Shown: positions 37,194 through 48,453, counted from the first letter of the stretch. The stretch: DNA of 64,000 nucleotides from Bin25 sp026709415 (GCA_965200045.1 OZ241330.1:2046001-2110000), one strand, 5' to 3'. Notes: generated by a model not told the origin, from the sequence alone. Made by a program: numbers and translations.

Positions 37194-40100
37194 TATTCAG
37201 CGGGTTCTAAAATGCTTTGTTCTGGTTCAGGATGTGATAGTAGGGATAACTGCTCATCTTTACTACCCACAATAATGTTTTGGTATTCCCGAAGCCCAGT
37301 TCCTGCTGGGATTCGATGACCGACAATGACATTTTCTTTCAACCCTTCCAGGTGATCGACTTTTCGTCTTATGGAGGCCTCGTTCAACACTTTTGTGGTG
37401 GTCTGGAAAGAAGCCGCTGATATAAACGATTTAGATTCGCTAGAAGCCTTAGTGATTCCTTGTAATTCAGTGGCACCTGAAGCGGGTTGTGCGTCGCGTG
37501 CTTCAACTAATGCTAACCCTTTGCCTTTGAGCAACGTGTTTTCATTTCGCAATTCTCTTTTTGAAATCAATTGACCAATTTTAAAGTTTTCTGATTCCCC
37601 TTGATCTTCAACAACAACCTTTCCAAACAAATCTTCATTGGTTTTGATAAAATCATTTCTAAACACCAACTGATTCTCTAAAAACAGGGCATCACCTGGT
37701 TCAATGATACGCACCCGTCTCATCATTTGTCTAATGATAACTTCAAAGTGTTTGTCATTGATTTTCACGCCTTGCAGTCGATAAACTTCTTGAATTTCAT
37801 TGACCAAGTGTTTTTGTACGGCTAATGGACCTCTTATTTTTAATAAATCGGCCAAGGTCACAGGGCCCTCAGATAATGGGGTTCCTGCTTCGACATGATC
37901 ATACTCTTGGACCATGATTTGATTGTAAAGCTTGACAATATATGTCTTTTTGGTTCCATTTTTAGCTGTCACGGTAATTTCACGGTTCCCTCGACGTATT
38001 CTACCATATGAAACCATACCATCGATTTCAGCAACCACAGCTGGATTGGAAGAGTTCCGAGCTTCAAACAACTCAGTAACTCGTGGCAAGCCCCCAGTAA
38101 GATCTCTAGATTTTTGAGAAGATCTCGGTATTTCAGCCAATATATCTCCAGGTTCTACTTTGTCTCCTTCTTTGACATTGAGTTGGGTACTCACATTGAG
38201 TACATAACTCTTGATGACTTGATAATCGACTTCAGAATCATTGCCTGCTTTGGAAGCTAAAGTTTTACAGATTTCCATGGATGGGACTTCCTTGGATGGC
38301 GATGGAATGATATTCCACTTTTCTTTTCCAGTCTGTTCATCTAAATCAATTTGATAACTAACTCCTTTGATCATGTTTTGAAACTGAATGACCCCTTTAT
38401 GATCTGAAACAATCAATCGGTTGTATGGATCCCAACGACAAATCAAATCCCCTTGCTTGATATTATCCCCATCTTTAACAAAGAGATAAGAACCATACCT
38501 AATTTTATCTGAAGTCAATACGTTTCCAGTATTGGGGTCCAAAATTTCAAAATCAGCTGGCCGTGTCGAAGTGACGATATTGTTTCCCGTTTGACGATTT
38601 TTTTCTATTCTTAATTCACTGCTAATCCTCACAATACCATCAAATTGAGCTTCTAATTTATTCTCTCCTTCTACATATCCCTTAACAGCACCAATATGGA
38701 ATGTTCTTAGGGTCAACTGAGTTCCAGGTTCTCCAATGGATTGTGCAGCGATAACCCCCACAGCTTCTCCTTGCTGTACCATTTTACCAGTCGACAGATT
38801 TCGTCCATAGCATTTGGCACAAATTCCTTTTGTAGCAATACAGTTCAACGGAGAACGAACTTCCACCGATGTTACGAGTGAGTTACCGATAATTTCAGCC
38901 TTTTCTTCGTCGATTTCTTCATTACGATAAACTAATATTTCATTTGTTGACGGATCGATAACATCAACCAAAGCCACTCTTCCTAAAATACGCTCAGATA
39001 GCGGTTCAACAATCTCTTGATTGTTTTTCAAAGCTTCAATCTCAAGACCAATCAAAGTGCCACAATCATCCATTGCCACTATCACATCTTGGGCAACATC
39101 ATGAAGCCTTCTAGTTAAGTAACCCGCATCTGCCGTTTTTAAAGCCGTATCCGTCAATCCCTTACGGGCACCATGCGTGGACATGAAGTATTCTAAAATC
39201 GATAAGCCTTCAACAAAGTTTGATTTGATGGGCGTTTCCATCATCACACCGCCAACGTTAGCTTTTTTTCTAGGTTTCTCAATCAAACCTCGCATACCAA
39301 TGACTTGGCGTAACTGCTCCATGGAACCACGTGCTCCAGAATCTAACATCATGTAAACTGAATTAAATCCCTGACGGTCTTTGGCTGTTCGCTCATTGAT
39401 GATATTGGATAATTTGGCGCTCGCTGAAGTCCATAAGTCCAGTATTCGATTGTATCGTTCATTGGACGTTATGAAACCCAAATTATAATTTTCTTGAACG
39501 TTTCTCAATTCACCCACCGCCTCTGAAATGATTTGTTTCTTCTCAGAAGGAATGGTAATATCATTTAAATTGAATGACAATCCGCCCTTGAATGAATAAT
39601 AAAAGCCCATTTCTTTAATGGCATCTAAAAATTCAGAAGTGGTTGGCACATCGGTAGCTCTTAAAATTTTACCGATAATTTCTCTAAGACTCTTTTTAGT
39701 TAGGAGAATATTAAAAAATTCGACATCTTCTGGTACCACTTCATTGAAAAGCACCCGTCCCACCGAAGTTTCCATGTAAGGCTCTTCATTATCTACGAGG
39801 AGTTTATTTGTTCTTATTTTGATTTGTGCATGAAGATCCACGGCATTTTGATGGTACGCTATTTTAACTTCATCCGTTGAACTAAATAAGGTTCCTTCTC
39901 CTTTGACTTTTTCTTGAGTCGTTGACTTTTTAATTTTAGTCATATAATAAAGCCCTAGCACCATATCTTGTGATGGCACGGTGATGGTATACCCATTCGC
40001 AGGATTCAAAATATTGTGTGAAGCCAACATCAATAGTTGTGCTTCCAATATAGCTTCAGGCCCCAACGGTAAATGAACAGCCATTTGATCCCCATCAAAA

Positions 40101-41728
40101 TCGGCATTAAAAGCAGTACAAACCAATGGATGTAATTGAATGGCTTTTCCTTCAATTAATTTAGGTTGAAATGCTTGGATGCCCAGTCGATGTAATGTGG
40201 GTGCTCTGTTTAATAATACAGGATGCCCTTTCAGCACATTTTCTAAAATATCGTAAACGACAGGCTCTTTCTTTTCAATAATCTTTTTAGCTGATTTAAT
40301 GGTTTTGACAATACCCCGCTCGGTTAATTTTCTGATAATAAAGGGTTTGAATAGCTCAGCGGCCATGGCTTTAGGCAATCCACACTCATACATTTTGAGT
40401 TCTGGACCGCTAACAATCACACTTCTTGCAGAATAATCGACTCGTTTACCCAATAGATTTTGTCTGAATCGACCTTGTTTTCCTTTCAAGGCGTCAGAAA
40501 GTGATTTTAATGATCGATTCGAGTCACTTTTAACCGCCGAAGATTTTCTAGTGTTATCAAATAATGAATCCACCGCTTCTTGTAACATCCGTCTTTCATT
40601 CCTTAAAATCACTTCAGGAGCTTTGATTTCGACAAGTCTTTTGAGTCGATTGTTTCGAATGATAACTCTTCGATATAATTCATTTAAATCAGATGTCGCA
40701 AAACGCCCACCATCCAATGGGATCAAAGGACGCAACTCCGGAGGAATGACAGGAATCACTTTCATGACCATCCACTCGGGTCTATTTTCTCCTTCTTCAT
40801 TGGCTTCTCGAAAGGCTTCAACAACACCGAGTCTTTTTAATGCTTCGGCTTTTCTTTGTTTTGAAGTTTCGGTTCGAGCTTTGATACGAAGTTTTTGGGA
40901 TAATTCATTCAAATCAATTTTTGCTAATAATTCAGCTAGACAATTGGCCCCCATTTTAGCGACAAACTTTTCTGGATTATCATCGTCTAAGTACTGATTC
41001 TCCGCTTTATTAGGAAGATTTTCCAAAATGTTGAGATATTCTTCTTCCGAAAGGAAAACCACGTTCCCATCCATTGGCCAAGATTTACAACAAACGGCTC
41101 GACCAGGTTTGGCTACTAAATATTTTCCATCCAAACGACGCCGATTGGCGATGAATTTATCCTCATGTTCCAAATCTAGTTCTTCATTACCAGGGGGGAG
41201 TTCTTCTAGTATTTGATTATACTCTTTTTCAGTTAAAATGACTTTGTTTTCAATGACTTTTTCAGCATATTCTGGATTTTGATAAGCCATCCCAGGATTG
41301 ATAACGACATACTTTTCATGATAAATAATGGAGCTGAGCACTTTCGTAGACATCCCTAAAAGATATCCCATTTTACTTGGTGGGGATCTGAAATACCAAA
41401 TGTGAGCCACTGGTGAAACCAATTGAATATGCCCCACTCGATTTCTTCTCACTCGTTTTTCAGTGACTTCAACCCCACAACGATCACATATAATACCTCG
41501 ATACCGTATGCGTTTGTACTTTCCACAAGCACATTCATAATCTTTAACTGGTCCAAAAATTCTTTCACAGAACAGACCATCGCTCTCTGGTTTATGGGTT
41601 CTATAATTAATGGTTTCGGGTTTTAGTACTTCACCTCTTGAAGCGGCTAGAATGACTTCTGGAGAGGCTAGACCAATGGTGATTTTATTAATCTTTTTTT
41701 GTGAAATACCTTCTTGACTTTTATACAT
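37193..41728 (-). CDS. rpoC: RNA polymerase beta' subunit
   Basis: 1511 residues, full length. The N-terminal zinc site CACGKYKRIRYRGIICDRCG, the catalytic NADFDGDQMAVH (three Asp that hold the active-site Mg2+), the trigger-loop region and the second zinc site CIATKGICAKCYGRN are intact. Follows rpoB by 18 bases. No frameshift over 4.5 kb. Confidence 0.98.
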   Translation of the reverse strand: MYKSQEGISQKKINKITIGLASPEVILAASRGEVLKPETINYRTHKPESDGLFCERIFGPVKDYECACGKYKRIRYRGIICDRCGVEVTEKRVRRNRVGHIQLVSPVAHIWYFRSPPSKMGYLLGMSTKVLSSIIYHEKYVVINPGMAYQNPEYAEKVIENKVILTEKEYNQILEELPPGNEELDLEHEDKFIANRRRLDGKYLVAKPGRAVCCKSWPMDGNVVFLSEEEYLNILENLPNKAENQYLDDDNPEKFVAKMGANCLAELLAKIDLNELSQKLRIKARTETSKQRKAEALKRLGVVEAFREANEEGENRPEWMVMKVIPVIPPELRPLIPLDGGRFATSDLNELYRRVIIRNNRLKRLVEIKAPEVILRNERRMLQEAVDSLFDNTRKSSAVKSDSNRSLKSLSDALKGKQGRFRQNLLGKRVDYSARSVIVSGPELKMYECGLPKAMAAELFKPFIIRKLTERGIVKTIKSAKKIIEKKEPVVYDILENVLKGHPVLLNRAPTLHRLGIQAFQPKLIEGKAIQLHPLVCTAFNADFDGDQMAVHLPLGPEAILEAQLLMLASHNILNPANGYTITVPSQDMVLGLYYMTKIKKSTTQEKVKGEGTLFSSTDEVKIAYHQNAVDLHAQIKIRTNKLLVDNEEPYMETSVGRVLFNEVVPEDVEFFNILLTKKSLREIIGKILRATDVPTTSEFLDAIKEMGFYYSFKGGLSFNLNDITIPSEKKQIISEAVGELRNVQENYNLGFITSNERYNRILDLWTSASAKLSNIINERTAKDRQGFNSVYMMLDSGARGSMEQLRQVIGMRGLIEKPRKKANVGGVMMETPIKSNFVEGLSILEYFMSTHGARKGLTDTALKTADAGYLTRRLHDVAQDVIVAMDDCGTLIGLEIEALKNNQEIVEPLSERILGRVALVDVIDPSTNEILVYRNEEIDEEKAEIIGNSLVTSVEVRSPLNCIATKGICAKCYGRNLSTGKMVQQGEAVGVIAAQSIGEPGTQLTLRTFHIGAVKGYVEGENKLEAQFDGIVRISSELRIEKNRQTGNNIVTSTRPADFEILDPNTGNVLTSDKIRYGSYLFVKDGDNIKQGDLICRWDPYNRLIVSDHKGVIQFQNMIKGVSYQIDLDEQTGKEKWNIIPSPSKEVPSMEICKTLASKAGNDSEVDYQVIKSYVLNVSTQLNVKEGDKVEPGDILAEIPRSSQKSRDLTGGLPRVTELFEARNSSNPAVVAEIDGMVSYGRIRRGNREITVTAKNGTKKTYIVKLYNQIMVQEYDHVEAGTPLSEGPVTLADLLKIRGPLAVQKHLVNEIQEVYRLQGVKINDKHFEVIIRQMMRRVRIIEPGDALFLENQLVFRNDFIKTNEDLFGKVVVEDQGESENFKIGQLISKRELRNENTLLKGKGLALVEARDAQPASGATELQGITKASSESKSFISAASFQTTTKVLNEASIRRKVDHLEGLKENVIVGHRIPAGTGLREYQNIIVGSKDEQLSLLSHPEPEQSILEPAE

Positions 41729-41746
41729 CGATGATAATTTTCTGTT

Positions 41747-44700
41747 TTATTCTTCCAATCTGATATCGATACCCAATCCTTTGAGTTCATGCATCAGTAC
41801 GTTAAATGATTCGGGTAAACCCGGTTCGGGTAGGGACTCCCCTTTGGTAATAGCTTCATATGTTTTGGCACGTCCCACCACGTCATCAGATTTCACCGTT
41901 AGAATTTCTTGTAATGTTTTTGATGCTCCATAGGCTTCTAACGCCCAAACTTCCATTTCACCAAAACGCTGTCCACCTGATTGGGCTTTACCACCAAGCG
42001 GTTGTTGTGTTATCAACGAATAAGGACCAATAGACCGTGAATGTAATTTATCATCAACCATATGCCCTAATTTTAGCATGTAAATAACACCAACTGTGGC
42101 TTTTTGATCAAACCGCTCTCCAGTTCCCCCATCATAAAGATAGGTATGTCCTAAACGTGGGATTTCTGCATGATCCGTTAATTCATTAATCTGGTCCATT
42201 TTGGCTCCATCAAAAATGGACGTGGCATAAGTGTGATCTAGCTTTTGACCAGCCCAACCCAACACCGTTTCATAAATCTGTCCCAAATTCATTCGAGAAG
42301 GAACACCTAGTGGATTCAATACAATGTCAACGGGTGTGCCATCTTCTAAAAATGGCATATCCTCTTGACGAACAATTTTTGCGACAATCCCTTTATTACC
42401 ATGACGTCCAGCCATTTTATCCCCTACTTTTAATTTTCGTTTTTTAGCTATATAGACTTTGGCTCTTTGTTTGACGCCGCTTTGTAATTCATCCCCAACC
42501 CGAATGGCATCTTCTTGTCTTTTTCTAGATCCTTCTATGTCTTTATTTTTAATCTTATAGTTGTGAAGAATATCGTCAATCAATTGATTGGTTTTTTGGC
42601 TAAATACCCAGCGCCCTTCAATTTGGGTATAATCCATGATTCTTTCTAAATCGGCCCGAGTGATACTCTTTCCTTTTGGAATCGTCTCATCTTCATCACC
42701 GTTTTCCCTATAAATACCTTGAGATTTTTTTCCTTTTAAAATACTGTATAATTTTTCAATCAACACTTGACGAAGTTCGTCCTGCTGCTCATCGTATTGT
42801 TCGTTGAGCTTTTGAATATCTTCCTTGGCTTGAGACCAACGTTCTTTTGTCGACCGGGAGAAAACTTTGGTGTCAATAACCGTTCCAAACGTCGAAGGAG
42901 GGGTTTTTAAAGAAGCATCTTTAACATCTCCTGCTTTTTCACCAAAAATGGCTCGTAACAACTTTTCTTCAGGTGTTGGGTCTGATTCTCCTTTAGGGGT
43001 GATTTTACCAATTAAAATATCACCTGGTTTTACTTCAACACCGACTCGAATCAGTCCACCTTCATCTAAATCTTTGGTGGCCTCTTCAGAAACATTAGGA
43101 ATATCTCGAGTTAATTCTTCAGCTCCCAATTTAGTATCTCTGACATCTAAGTATAATTCATCGATATGTATCGACGTCAAGATATCATCTCGAACCACTC
43201 TTTCTGAAATAACGATGGCATCTTCAAAATTGTACCCTTTCCAGGACATAAAGGCTACCTTCAAATTTCGACCTAATGCTAACTCCCCATTAACTGTCGC
43301 ATACCCTTGGGTAAGGACTTGACCCTTTTTAATTTTATCGCCTTTTTTAACAATCGATCTTAGATTGATGCACGAACCATAATTTGTTCTTTGGAATTTC
43401 GTAAGAGGATACGTTTTAATATCTCCATCAAAATCAATCAATTTTTCATTTGGTGAATATTCATACTTGACAACTATTTTGTCAGCATCAACATATTGTA
43501 CTTCCCCATCTCTTTCTGCGTTTAATAGCACCCGAGAATCCGTGGCGACTTTACGTTCTAACCCCGTCCCAACAATCGGGGCTTCAGGTTTAATCAATGG
43601 AACCGCTTGGCGCATCATGTTGGAACCCATCAGGGCTCGGTTGGCATCATCATGTTCAATAAAAGGAATCAATGAAGTTGAAATTGATGCAATTTGATTG
43701 GGAGCGATTTCAAGAAAATCAACTTCGTTTGGATCAATTTCGGGAAATTCAGTTTGTCGTCGAACCACCACCCTATTCTGATCGATGGTTCCATCATCTT
43801 TTAATGACACGTTAGCCCGTCCAAAATTTAAAGCCCTCCGTTCACCAGCATATCCCTTTTCTTCATCTAATTGATCTTTGCTTTTTACTTCATCGGATTG
43901 ATTTCTATTTTCTTCCTCATCCGCGGCGAGATAATGAATGTTTTCTAAATCCACTTTCCCTTCATCCACTTTACGATATGGGGTTTCAATAAATCCAAGC
44001 TTATTGATCTTAGCAAAAACACTCAATGATGATATCAATCCGATATTTGGTCCTTCAGGTGATTCAATTGGACAGATACGACCATAGTGAGTATAATGAA
44101 TATCGCGCACTTCAAACCCTGCTCTTTCTCTAGACAATCCCCCTGGACCAAGAGCCGACAATCGCCGTTTATGCGTGATTTCTGCTAATGGATTGGTTTG
44201 GTCCATAAACTGAGACAGTTGAGAAGTTCCAAAAAAGGAATTAATCACAGAGGTGATGGTTTTAGAATTGATCAAATCTGAAGGCGTAAATTCTTCGTTG
44301 TCACGAACATTCATACGCTCTTTAATGGTTCGAGCCATTCTTGATAGCCCCACCCCGAACTGCGATGAAAGCTGCTCGCCTACCGTTCTTACTCTTCGAT
44401 TAGACAAATGGTCAATGTCATCTACTTCTGCCTTTGAATTAATCAATTCAATCAAAATTTTAATGATTTGGATGATATCTTGATTAGTCAATACGAGTGT
44501 TTCCGGATGGATGTCAAGACCTAATTTTTGATTCATTTTGAATCGACCAACATCCCCTAAGTTGTATCTCTGATTCGAAAAAAACAGTTTATTCAAGGTA
44601 TCTTTAGCCGTTGCTTCATCGGGGGCATCAGCGTTTCTTAATTGCCTGTAGATATACTCCAAGGCCTCACCTTGTGTATTGGTGGGATCCCGTTCAAGGG

Positions 44701-45622
44701 TATTGAAAATGATGGCATTGTCTGTTATCCCTTCTTTGTGCAACAGAATTTCTTTCGTCCCAACATTCAATATTTTTTCAATATGGTCTTTTACCAAGAT
44801 TTCATTTCTTCCAATGACAACCTCGTTTCTGGTGATTGACACCACTTCTGCTGTATCTTCATCCACAAAATCTTCCACCCAACTTTTTAATACTGGAGCC
44901 GCCAATTTCCGATTCAAAACTCTTTTGAGAGCTGTTTTAGAAACCTTTACTTTTTCTGCAATATCAAATTCTTCGAAAATATCATGGTCTGTTTCGTAAC
45001 CAATGGCTTTCAACAGCGTGGTTATAGGTACTTTTTTCTTTCTATCGATGTAAGCGTACATGACTGAATTCACATCCGAAGCAAATTCTATCCAAGATCC
45101 TTTGAATGGGATGACTCGTGCATTATAGAGTACTTTTCCATTGGTGTGTACCGATTGCCCAAAAAACACGCCAGGGGATCGATGCAATTGAGAAACCACT
45201 ACACGTTGAGCTCCATTGATCACAAAGGTTCCACTAGGGGTCATGTATGGTATTTTACCTAAGTACACATCCTGAGTCATCGGTGGGAAATTTTCACCAT
45301 CGGATTCTTCTCTAGTAAGACGAAGTCTTGCCTTTAAAAGAACAGAATAAGTCAATCCTCCTTCAATACATTCTTTAATCCCGAATCTCGGTGGGTCAAC
45401 AAAGTAATCTACAAATTCTAGGACGGATTGTTCTCTTGAATCCTTTATTGGAAAATTATCTTTAAAGGTTTTGTAGAGGCCTTCTTCAACCCTATTTTCA
45501 GGTTTAGCATCTAATTGAAAAAAATCTCTGAACGACTTTAACTGAACATCCAAAAAATCAGGATATTCAGGGATGTGTTCTACTCTTGAAAATTGAATTC
45601 TTCCGTTTTTATTACTAGACAT
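41747..45622 (-). CDS. rpoB: RNA polymerase beta subunit
   Basis: 1291 residues. Rifampicin region around SQLSQFMDQTNPLAEITHKRRLSALGPGG is standard, without the classic resistance changes at the D, H or S positions that can be seen (QFMDQ, HKRRLSALG). GRHGNKGI and the C-terminal GGQRFGEMEVWALEAYGA complete the family pattern. Part of the operon with rplL 117 bases upstream. Confidence 0.98.
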   Translation of the reverse strand: MSSNKNGRIQFSRVEHIPEYPDFLDVQLKSFRDFFQLDAKPENRVEEGLYKTFKDNFPIKDSREQSVLEFVDYFVDPPRFGIKECIEGGLTYSVLLKARLRLTREESDGENFPPMTQDVYLGKIPYMTPSGTFVINGAQRVVVSQLHRSPGVFFGQSVHTNGKVLYNARVIPFKGSWIEFASDVNSVMYAYIDRKKKVPITTLLKAIGYETDHDIFEEFDIAEKVKVSKTALKRVLNRKLAAPVLKSWVEDFVDEDTAEVVSITRNEVVIGRNEILVKDHIEKILNVGTKEILLHKEGITDNAIIFNTLERDPTNTQGEALEYIYRQLRNADAPDEATAKDTLNKLFFSNQRYNLGDVGRFKMNQKLGLDIHPETLVLTNQDIIQIIKILIELINSKAEVDDIDHLSNRRVRTVGEQLSSQFGVGLSRMARTIKERMNVRDNEEFTPSDLINSKTITSVINSFFGTSQLSQFMDQTNPLAEITHKRRLSALGPGGLSRERAGFEVRDIHYTHYGRICPIESPEGPNIGLISSLSVFAKINKLGFIETPYRKVDEGKVDLENIHYLAADEEENRNQSDEVKSKDQLDEEKGYAGERRALNFGRANVSLKDDGTIDQNRVVVRRQTEFPEIDPNEVDFLEIAPNQIASISTSLIPFIEHDDANRALMGSNMMRQAVPLIKPEAPIVGTGLERKVATDSRVLLNAERDGEVQYVDADKIVVKYEYSPNEKLIDFDGDIKTYPLTKFQRTNYGSCINLRSIVKKGDKIKKGQVLTQGYATVNGELALGRNLKVAFMSWKGYNFEDAIVISERVVRDDILTSIHIDELYLDVRDTKLGAEELTRDIPNVSEEATKDLDEGGLIRVGVEVKPGDILIGKITPKGESDPTPEEKLLRAIFGEKAGDVKDASLKTPPSTFGTVIDTKVFSRSTKERWSQAKEDIQKLNEQYDEQQDELRQVLIEKLYSILKGKKSQGIYRENGDEDETIPKGKSITRADLERIMDYTQIEGRWVFSQKTNQLIDDILHNYKIKNKDIEGSRKRQEDAIRVGDELQSGVKQRAKVYIAKKRKLKVGDKMAGRHGNKGIVAKIVRQEDMPFLEDGTPVDIVLNPLGVPSRMNLGQIYETVLGWAGQKLDHTYATSIFDGAKMDQINELTDHAEIPRLGHTYLYDGGTGERFDQKATVGVIYMLKLGHMVDDKLHSRSIGPYSLITQQPLGGKAQSGGQRFGEMEVWALEAYGASKTLQEILTVKSDDVVGRAKTYEAITKGESLPEPGLPESFNVLMHELKGLGIDIRLEE

Positions 45623-45739
45623 TTACTTTTTTATTTTTTAAATAGCTATTGATCATTTGGGTTTATTCCACAGAAATATGCCTCGAGTTGTTATCCCATC
45701 GAGAAATCTTTTTCAATGAATCTGATTTGAATCTGAATA

Positions 45740-46120
45740 CTACTTGATTTCAGCTTCGGCTCCAGCTTCTGTAAGTGCTTTTAGCAATGAATCTGCTTCT
45801 TCTCTTGAAATTCCAGATTTAATTGGACTTGGAGCACTATCCACAAGACCTTTTGCCTCTTTTAGATTGGTGCCCGTTAATTCTTTGACCAGTTTAACAA
45901 CTTTCAGTTTGGCTTGACCAGCGGCGGTCAAAATGACTTCAAATTCACTTTGAACACTCTCTTGTTGATCACTTGCTTCGGTAGTAGCGGCCGCACTAAC
46001 AGCGACTGCAGCCGATGCTGGTTCTATGCCGTACTCGTTTTTGAGAAAATCAGAGAGCTCTTGGACTTCTTTAACGGTCAAGTTGACCAATTGCTCTGCA
46101 AGTTCTTTTACTTCTGCCAT
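45740..46120 (-). CDS. rplL: Ribosomal protein bL12 (L7/L12)
   Basis: 126 residues. N-terminal dimer domain, an Ala-rich hinge (about residues 35-50, AAVAVSAAATTEAS), and the C-terminal factor-binding domain with KLKVVKLVKELTGTNLKEAKGLVDSAPSPIK. The stalk protein of the large subunit. The gap to rpoB (117 bases) holds a small CTCGA..TCGAG repeat but no clear attenuator. Confidence 0.95.
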   Translation of the reverse strand: MAEVKELAEQLVNLTVKEVQELSDFLKNEYGIEPASAAVAVSAAATTEASDQQESVQSEFEVILTAAGQAKLKVVKLVKELTGTNLKEAKGLVDSAPSPIKSGISREEADSLLKALTEAGAEAEIK

Positions 46121-46144
46121 GATGATTAATTATTGAATTGTTTG

Positions 46145-46672
46145 TTAGTTTGAATTTTCTTTATTTGATATTGATTTTAAAATACCCATTAAATTATGTC
46201 CTCCTGATTTTAACGCCGAAATCACATTGATTGCAGGAGCTTGAAGTAAGCCCAGTACATCGGAGAGTAATTCTTCTTTGGATTTGAGTTTTTCTAACTC
46301 TAATAGCTTATCTTCTCCTACATAGACACTTTGGTGCACATAGGCTCCTTTTAATTTGGGCTTGTTTTCTTTTTTTTGAAACGATCGAATCAATTTAGCC
46401 GGTTGATTAGCCTGTATGCCATAGATGATGGTAGAGCTTCCTTTCAATACTTGATCAAGCTGACCAAAATCTTTAGACGATGAATTCATGGCTCTTAACA
46501 GCAAAGTGTTTTTCACCACTTTTAGTTTGACTTCGTTTTCAAAACAAAGTCTTCGAAAACGATTGTTTTTATTAGCAGTCAAGCCATCCAAATCAGCAAC
46601 ATACAATACTTCGGTGCTGTCCAAAATTTCAGTTAGCTCTTGTATGGTTTCCTTTTTTTCTGCTTTTGTCAT
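46145..46672 (-). CDS. rplJ: Ribosomal protein uL10
   Basis: 175 residues. MTKAEKKETIQELTEIL start, VVKNTLLLRAM and GGHNLMGIL end. It anchors bL12 at the ribosomal stalk and usually binds the operon mRNA leader to repress its own synthesis; no such leader is identified here. Confidence 0.94.
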   Translation of the reverse strand: MTKAEKKETIQELTEILDSTEVLYVADLDGLTANKNNRFRRLCFENEVKLKVVKNTLLLRAMNSSSKDFGQLDQVLKGSSTIIYGIQANQPAKLIRSFQKKENKPKLKGAYVHQSVYVGEDKLLELEKLKSKEELLSDVLGLLQAPAINVISALKSGGHNLMGILKSISNKENSN

Positions 46673-46702
46673 TTGAGTGTCATAGCTAGGTTTACTATAT
46701 AC

Positions 46703-47392
46703 TTATGCCATTCTTGGCTCAATGGGTATCCCTGGCCCCATTGTACTGGACATGTAAAGACTTTTCAAATAGGTTCCTTTTGAACCAGAAGGTTTCAATT
46801 TAATCACCGTATTAATGAGTTCATAGGCATTTTCATAAATCTTTTTTTCATCGAAAGACACCTTGCCTATCGATGCATGAACAATACCTGTTTTATCCAC
46901 TCGAAAATCAATTTTACCTTTTTTAATATCAGAAATAGCTTGTTTGATATTCATGGTCACGGTACCGGTTTTAGGATTCGGCATCAAACCTCTTGGACCT
47001 AAAATTCTCCCTAGTGGTCCCAGTTTAACCATCACCGGTGGATTGGTGACAATCACATCAATATCAGTCCATCCTTTTTTTATTTTTTCTAAATACTCCT
47101 CCAGGCCCACATGATCTGCTCCAGCTTCTCTAGCTTCTTTTTCCTTATCTGCTGTCACTAAGGCCAGGACTCTGATTTGTTTTCCTGTACCATGGGGGAG
47201 CCTAGCCACACCTCGGACCATTTCATTGGCTTTTCGAGGATCTACTCCCAGACGAAGTGCCAAATCAATCGATGCATCAAAAGAAGTCGTACTTGTTTTT
47301 TTGACCAGTTGACAAGCTTCTTGGAGTGTATAAAAGTTTTCTCTATCAATTTTAGAGATCGCTTGTTTATATTTTTTTGATAGCTTAGGCAT
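46703..47392 (-). CDS. rplA: Ribosomal protein uL1
   Basis: 229 residues. GTGKQIRVLAL, GRILGPRGLMPNPKTGTVT and the end SSTMGPGIPI are all typical. Binds 23S rRNA at the E-site stalk. Starts four bases behind rplK. Confidence 0.96.
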   Translation of the reverse strand: MPKLSKKYKQAISKIDRENFYTLQEACQLVKKTSTTSFDASIDLALRLGVDPRKANEMVRGVARLPHGTGKQIRVLALVTADKEKEAREAGADHVGLEEYLEKIKKGWTDIDVIVTNPPVMVKLGPLGRILGPRGLMPNPKTGTVTMNIKQAISDIKKGKIDFRVDKTGIVHASIGKVSFDEKKIYENAYELINTVIKLKPSGSKGTYLKSLYMSSTMGPGIPIEPRMA

Positions 47393-47395
47393 TTT

Positions 47396-47839
47396 TTATT
47401 TTTTAAATGGCGATTCTCCAGACATTTTAATGCCCATCGATCGTGCCGTCCCGGCAACCATTTTGACAGCCGATTCGACGGAAAAAGCATTTAAATCTTT
47501 CATTTTATACTGAGCAATTTCTTTGGCTTGATCCCAAGTGAGGGTTCCGACTTTATTTCGATTGGGTTCACTAGATCCTTTTTTCTTTTTAATGGCATTT
47601 AAAATTTGATGGACAGCAGGAGAAGATTTCACTTCAAAATCAAACGACTTATCGGTATATACTGACATGTATACCCGGAGATTTTCACCTTGTTGTTCTT
47701 TGGTCCTGGCATTGAACTGTTGGCAAAATTCCATGATATTCACCCCCGCCGCACCCAGGGCTGGTCCGATGGGAGGTCCTGGGTTGGCGGTTCCTCCCAT
47801 AATCCTCATTTTTACTTTTTTGCTTACTTGTTTTGCCAT
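47396..47839 (-). CDS. rplK: Ribosomal protein uL11
   Basis: 147 residues. Blocks GGTANPGPPIGPALGAAGVN (with the expected Pro-rich N domain) and GTARSMGIKM. Binds 23S rRNA in the factor-binding centre. Confidence 0.96.
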   Translation of the reverse strand: MAKQVSKKVKMRIMGGTANPGPPIGPALGAAGVNIMEFCQQFNARTKEQQGENLRVYMSVYTDKSFDFEVKSSPAVHQILNAIKKKKGSSEPNRNKVGTLTWDQAKEIAQYKMKDLNAFSVESAVKMVAGTARSMGIKMSGESPFKK

Positions 47840-47889
47840 GATTTAATACTTATTCTAATGGGGATTGACTTCTATTCTAGTTTATAGCA

Positions 47890-48447
47890 TTAAATTTTTT
47901 CTACTTGTAGATAACTCAATTCCAATGGTGTTTTACGACCAAATATTTTCACCATCACTTCCAATTTGTGTTTTTCTTCATTGATTTTTTCTATGGTGCC
48001 ATTAAACCCATTAAACGGACCATCGATGACTTTGACGCTTTGACCCAATTTAAACGGTATGGCCACCATTTCTGTCGCCATGGTTAATTCATCAACTTTT
48101 CCAAGTAATCGACTCACTTCCAAAGGTCTCAACGGTGTTGGTAATCCTTCCGATGTTTTAGATTCTTTCAAAAACCCGATGACGTTATTCATGGACTTTA
48201 TAGACGAAACTACTTTTTCGATATCTCCCGATTTCACTAGTACATAACCCGGATAGTAGACTTTTTCTTTGTTGATTTTTTTACCATTGCGAATTTGTAT
48301 CACGCGCTCTGTTGGGACTAAAACATCATCGATATATTGATCTAAATTTTCAAAAGCGAGTTCTTTGACCAACTCATCTTTTAATTTTAGTTCCTTACCA
48401 CTGATGGCTCGAATAACGTACCACTTTTTATCTTTTGTTTCTACCAT
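47890..48447 (-). CDS. nusG: Transcription factor NusG
   Basis: 185 residues. NGN domain at the N terminus (WYVIRAISGKELKLKD, YYPGYVLV) and a C-terminal KOW domain (GQSVKVIDGPFNGFNGTIEKIN). Couples RNA polymerase to the ribosome and Rho. Confidence 0.95.
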   Translation of the reverse strand: MVETKDKKWYVIRAISGKELKLKDELVKELAFENLDQYIDDVLVPTERVIQIRNGKKINKEKVYYPGYVLVKSGDIEKVVSSIKSMNNVIGFLKESKTSEGLPTPLRPLEVSRLLGKVDELTMATEMVAIPFKLGQSVKVIDGPFNGFNGTIEKINEEKHKLEVMVKIFGRKTPLELSYLQVEKI

Positions 48448-48453
48448 TGTTTT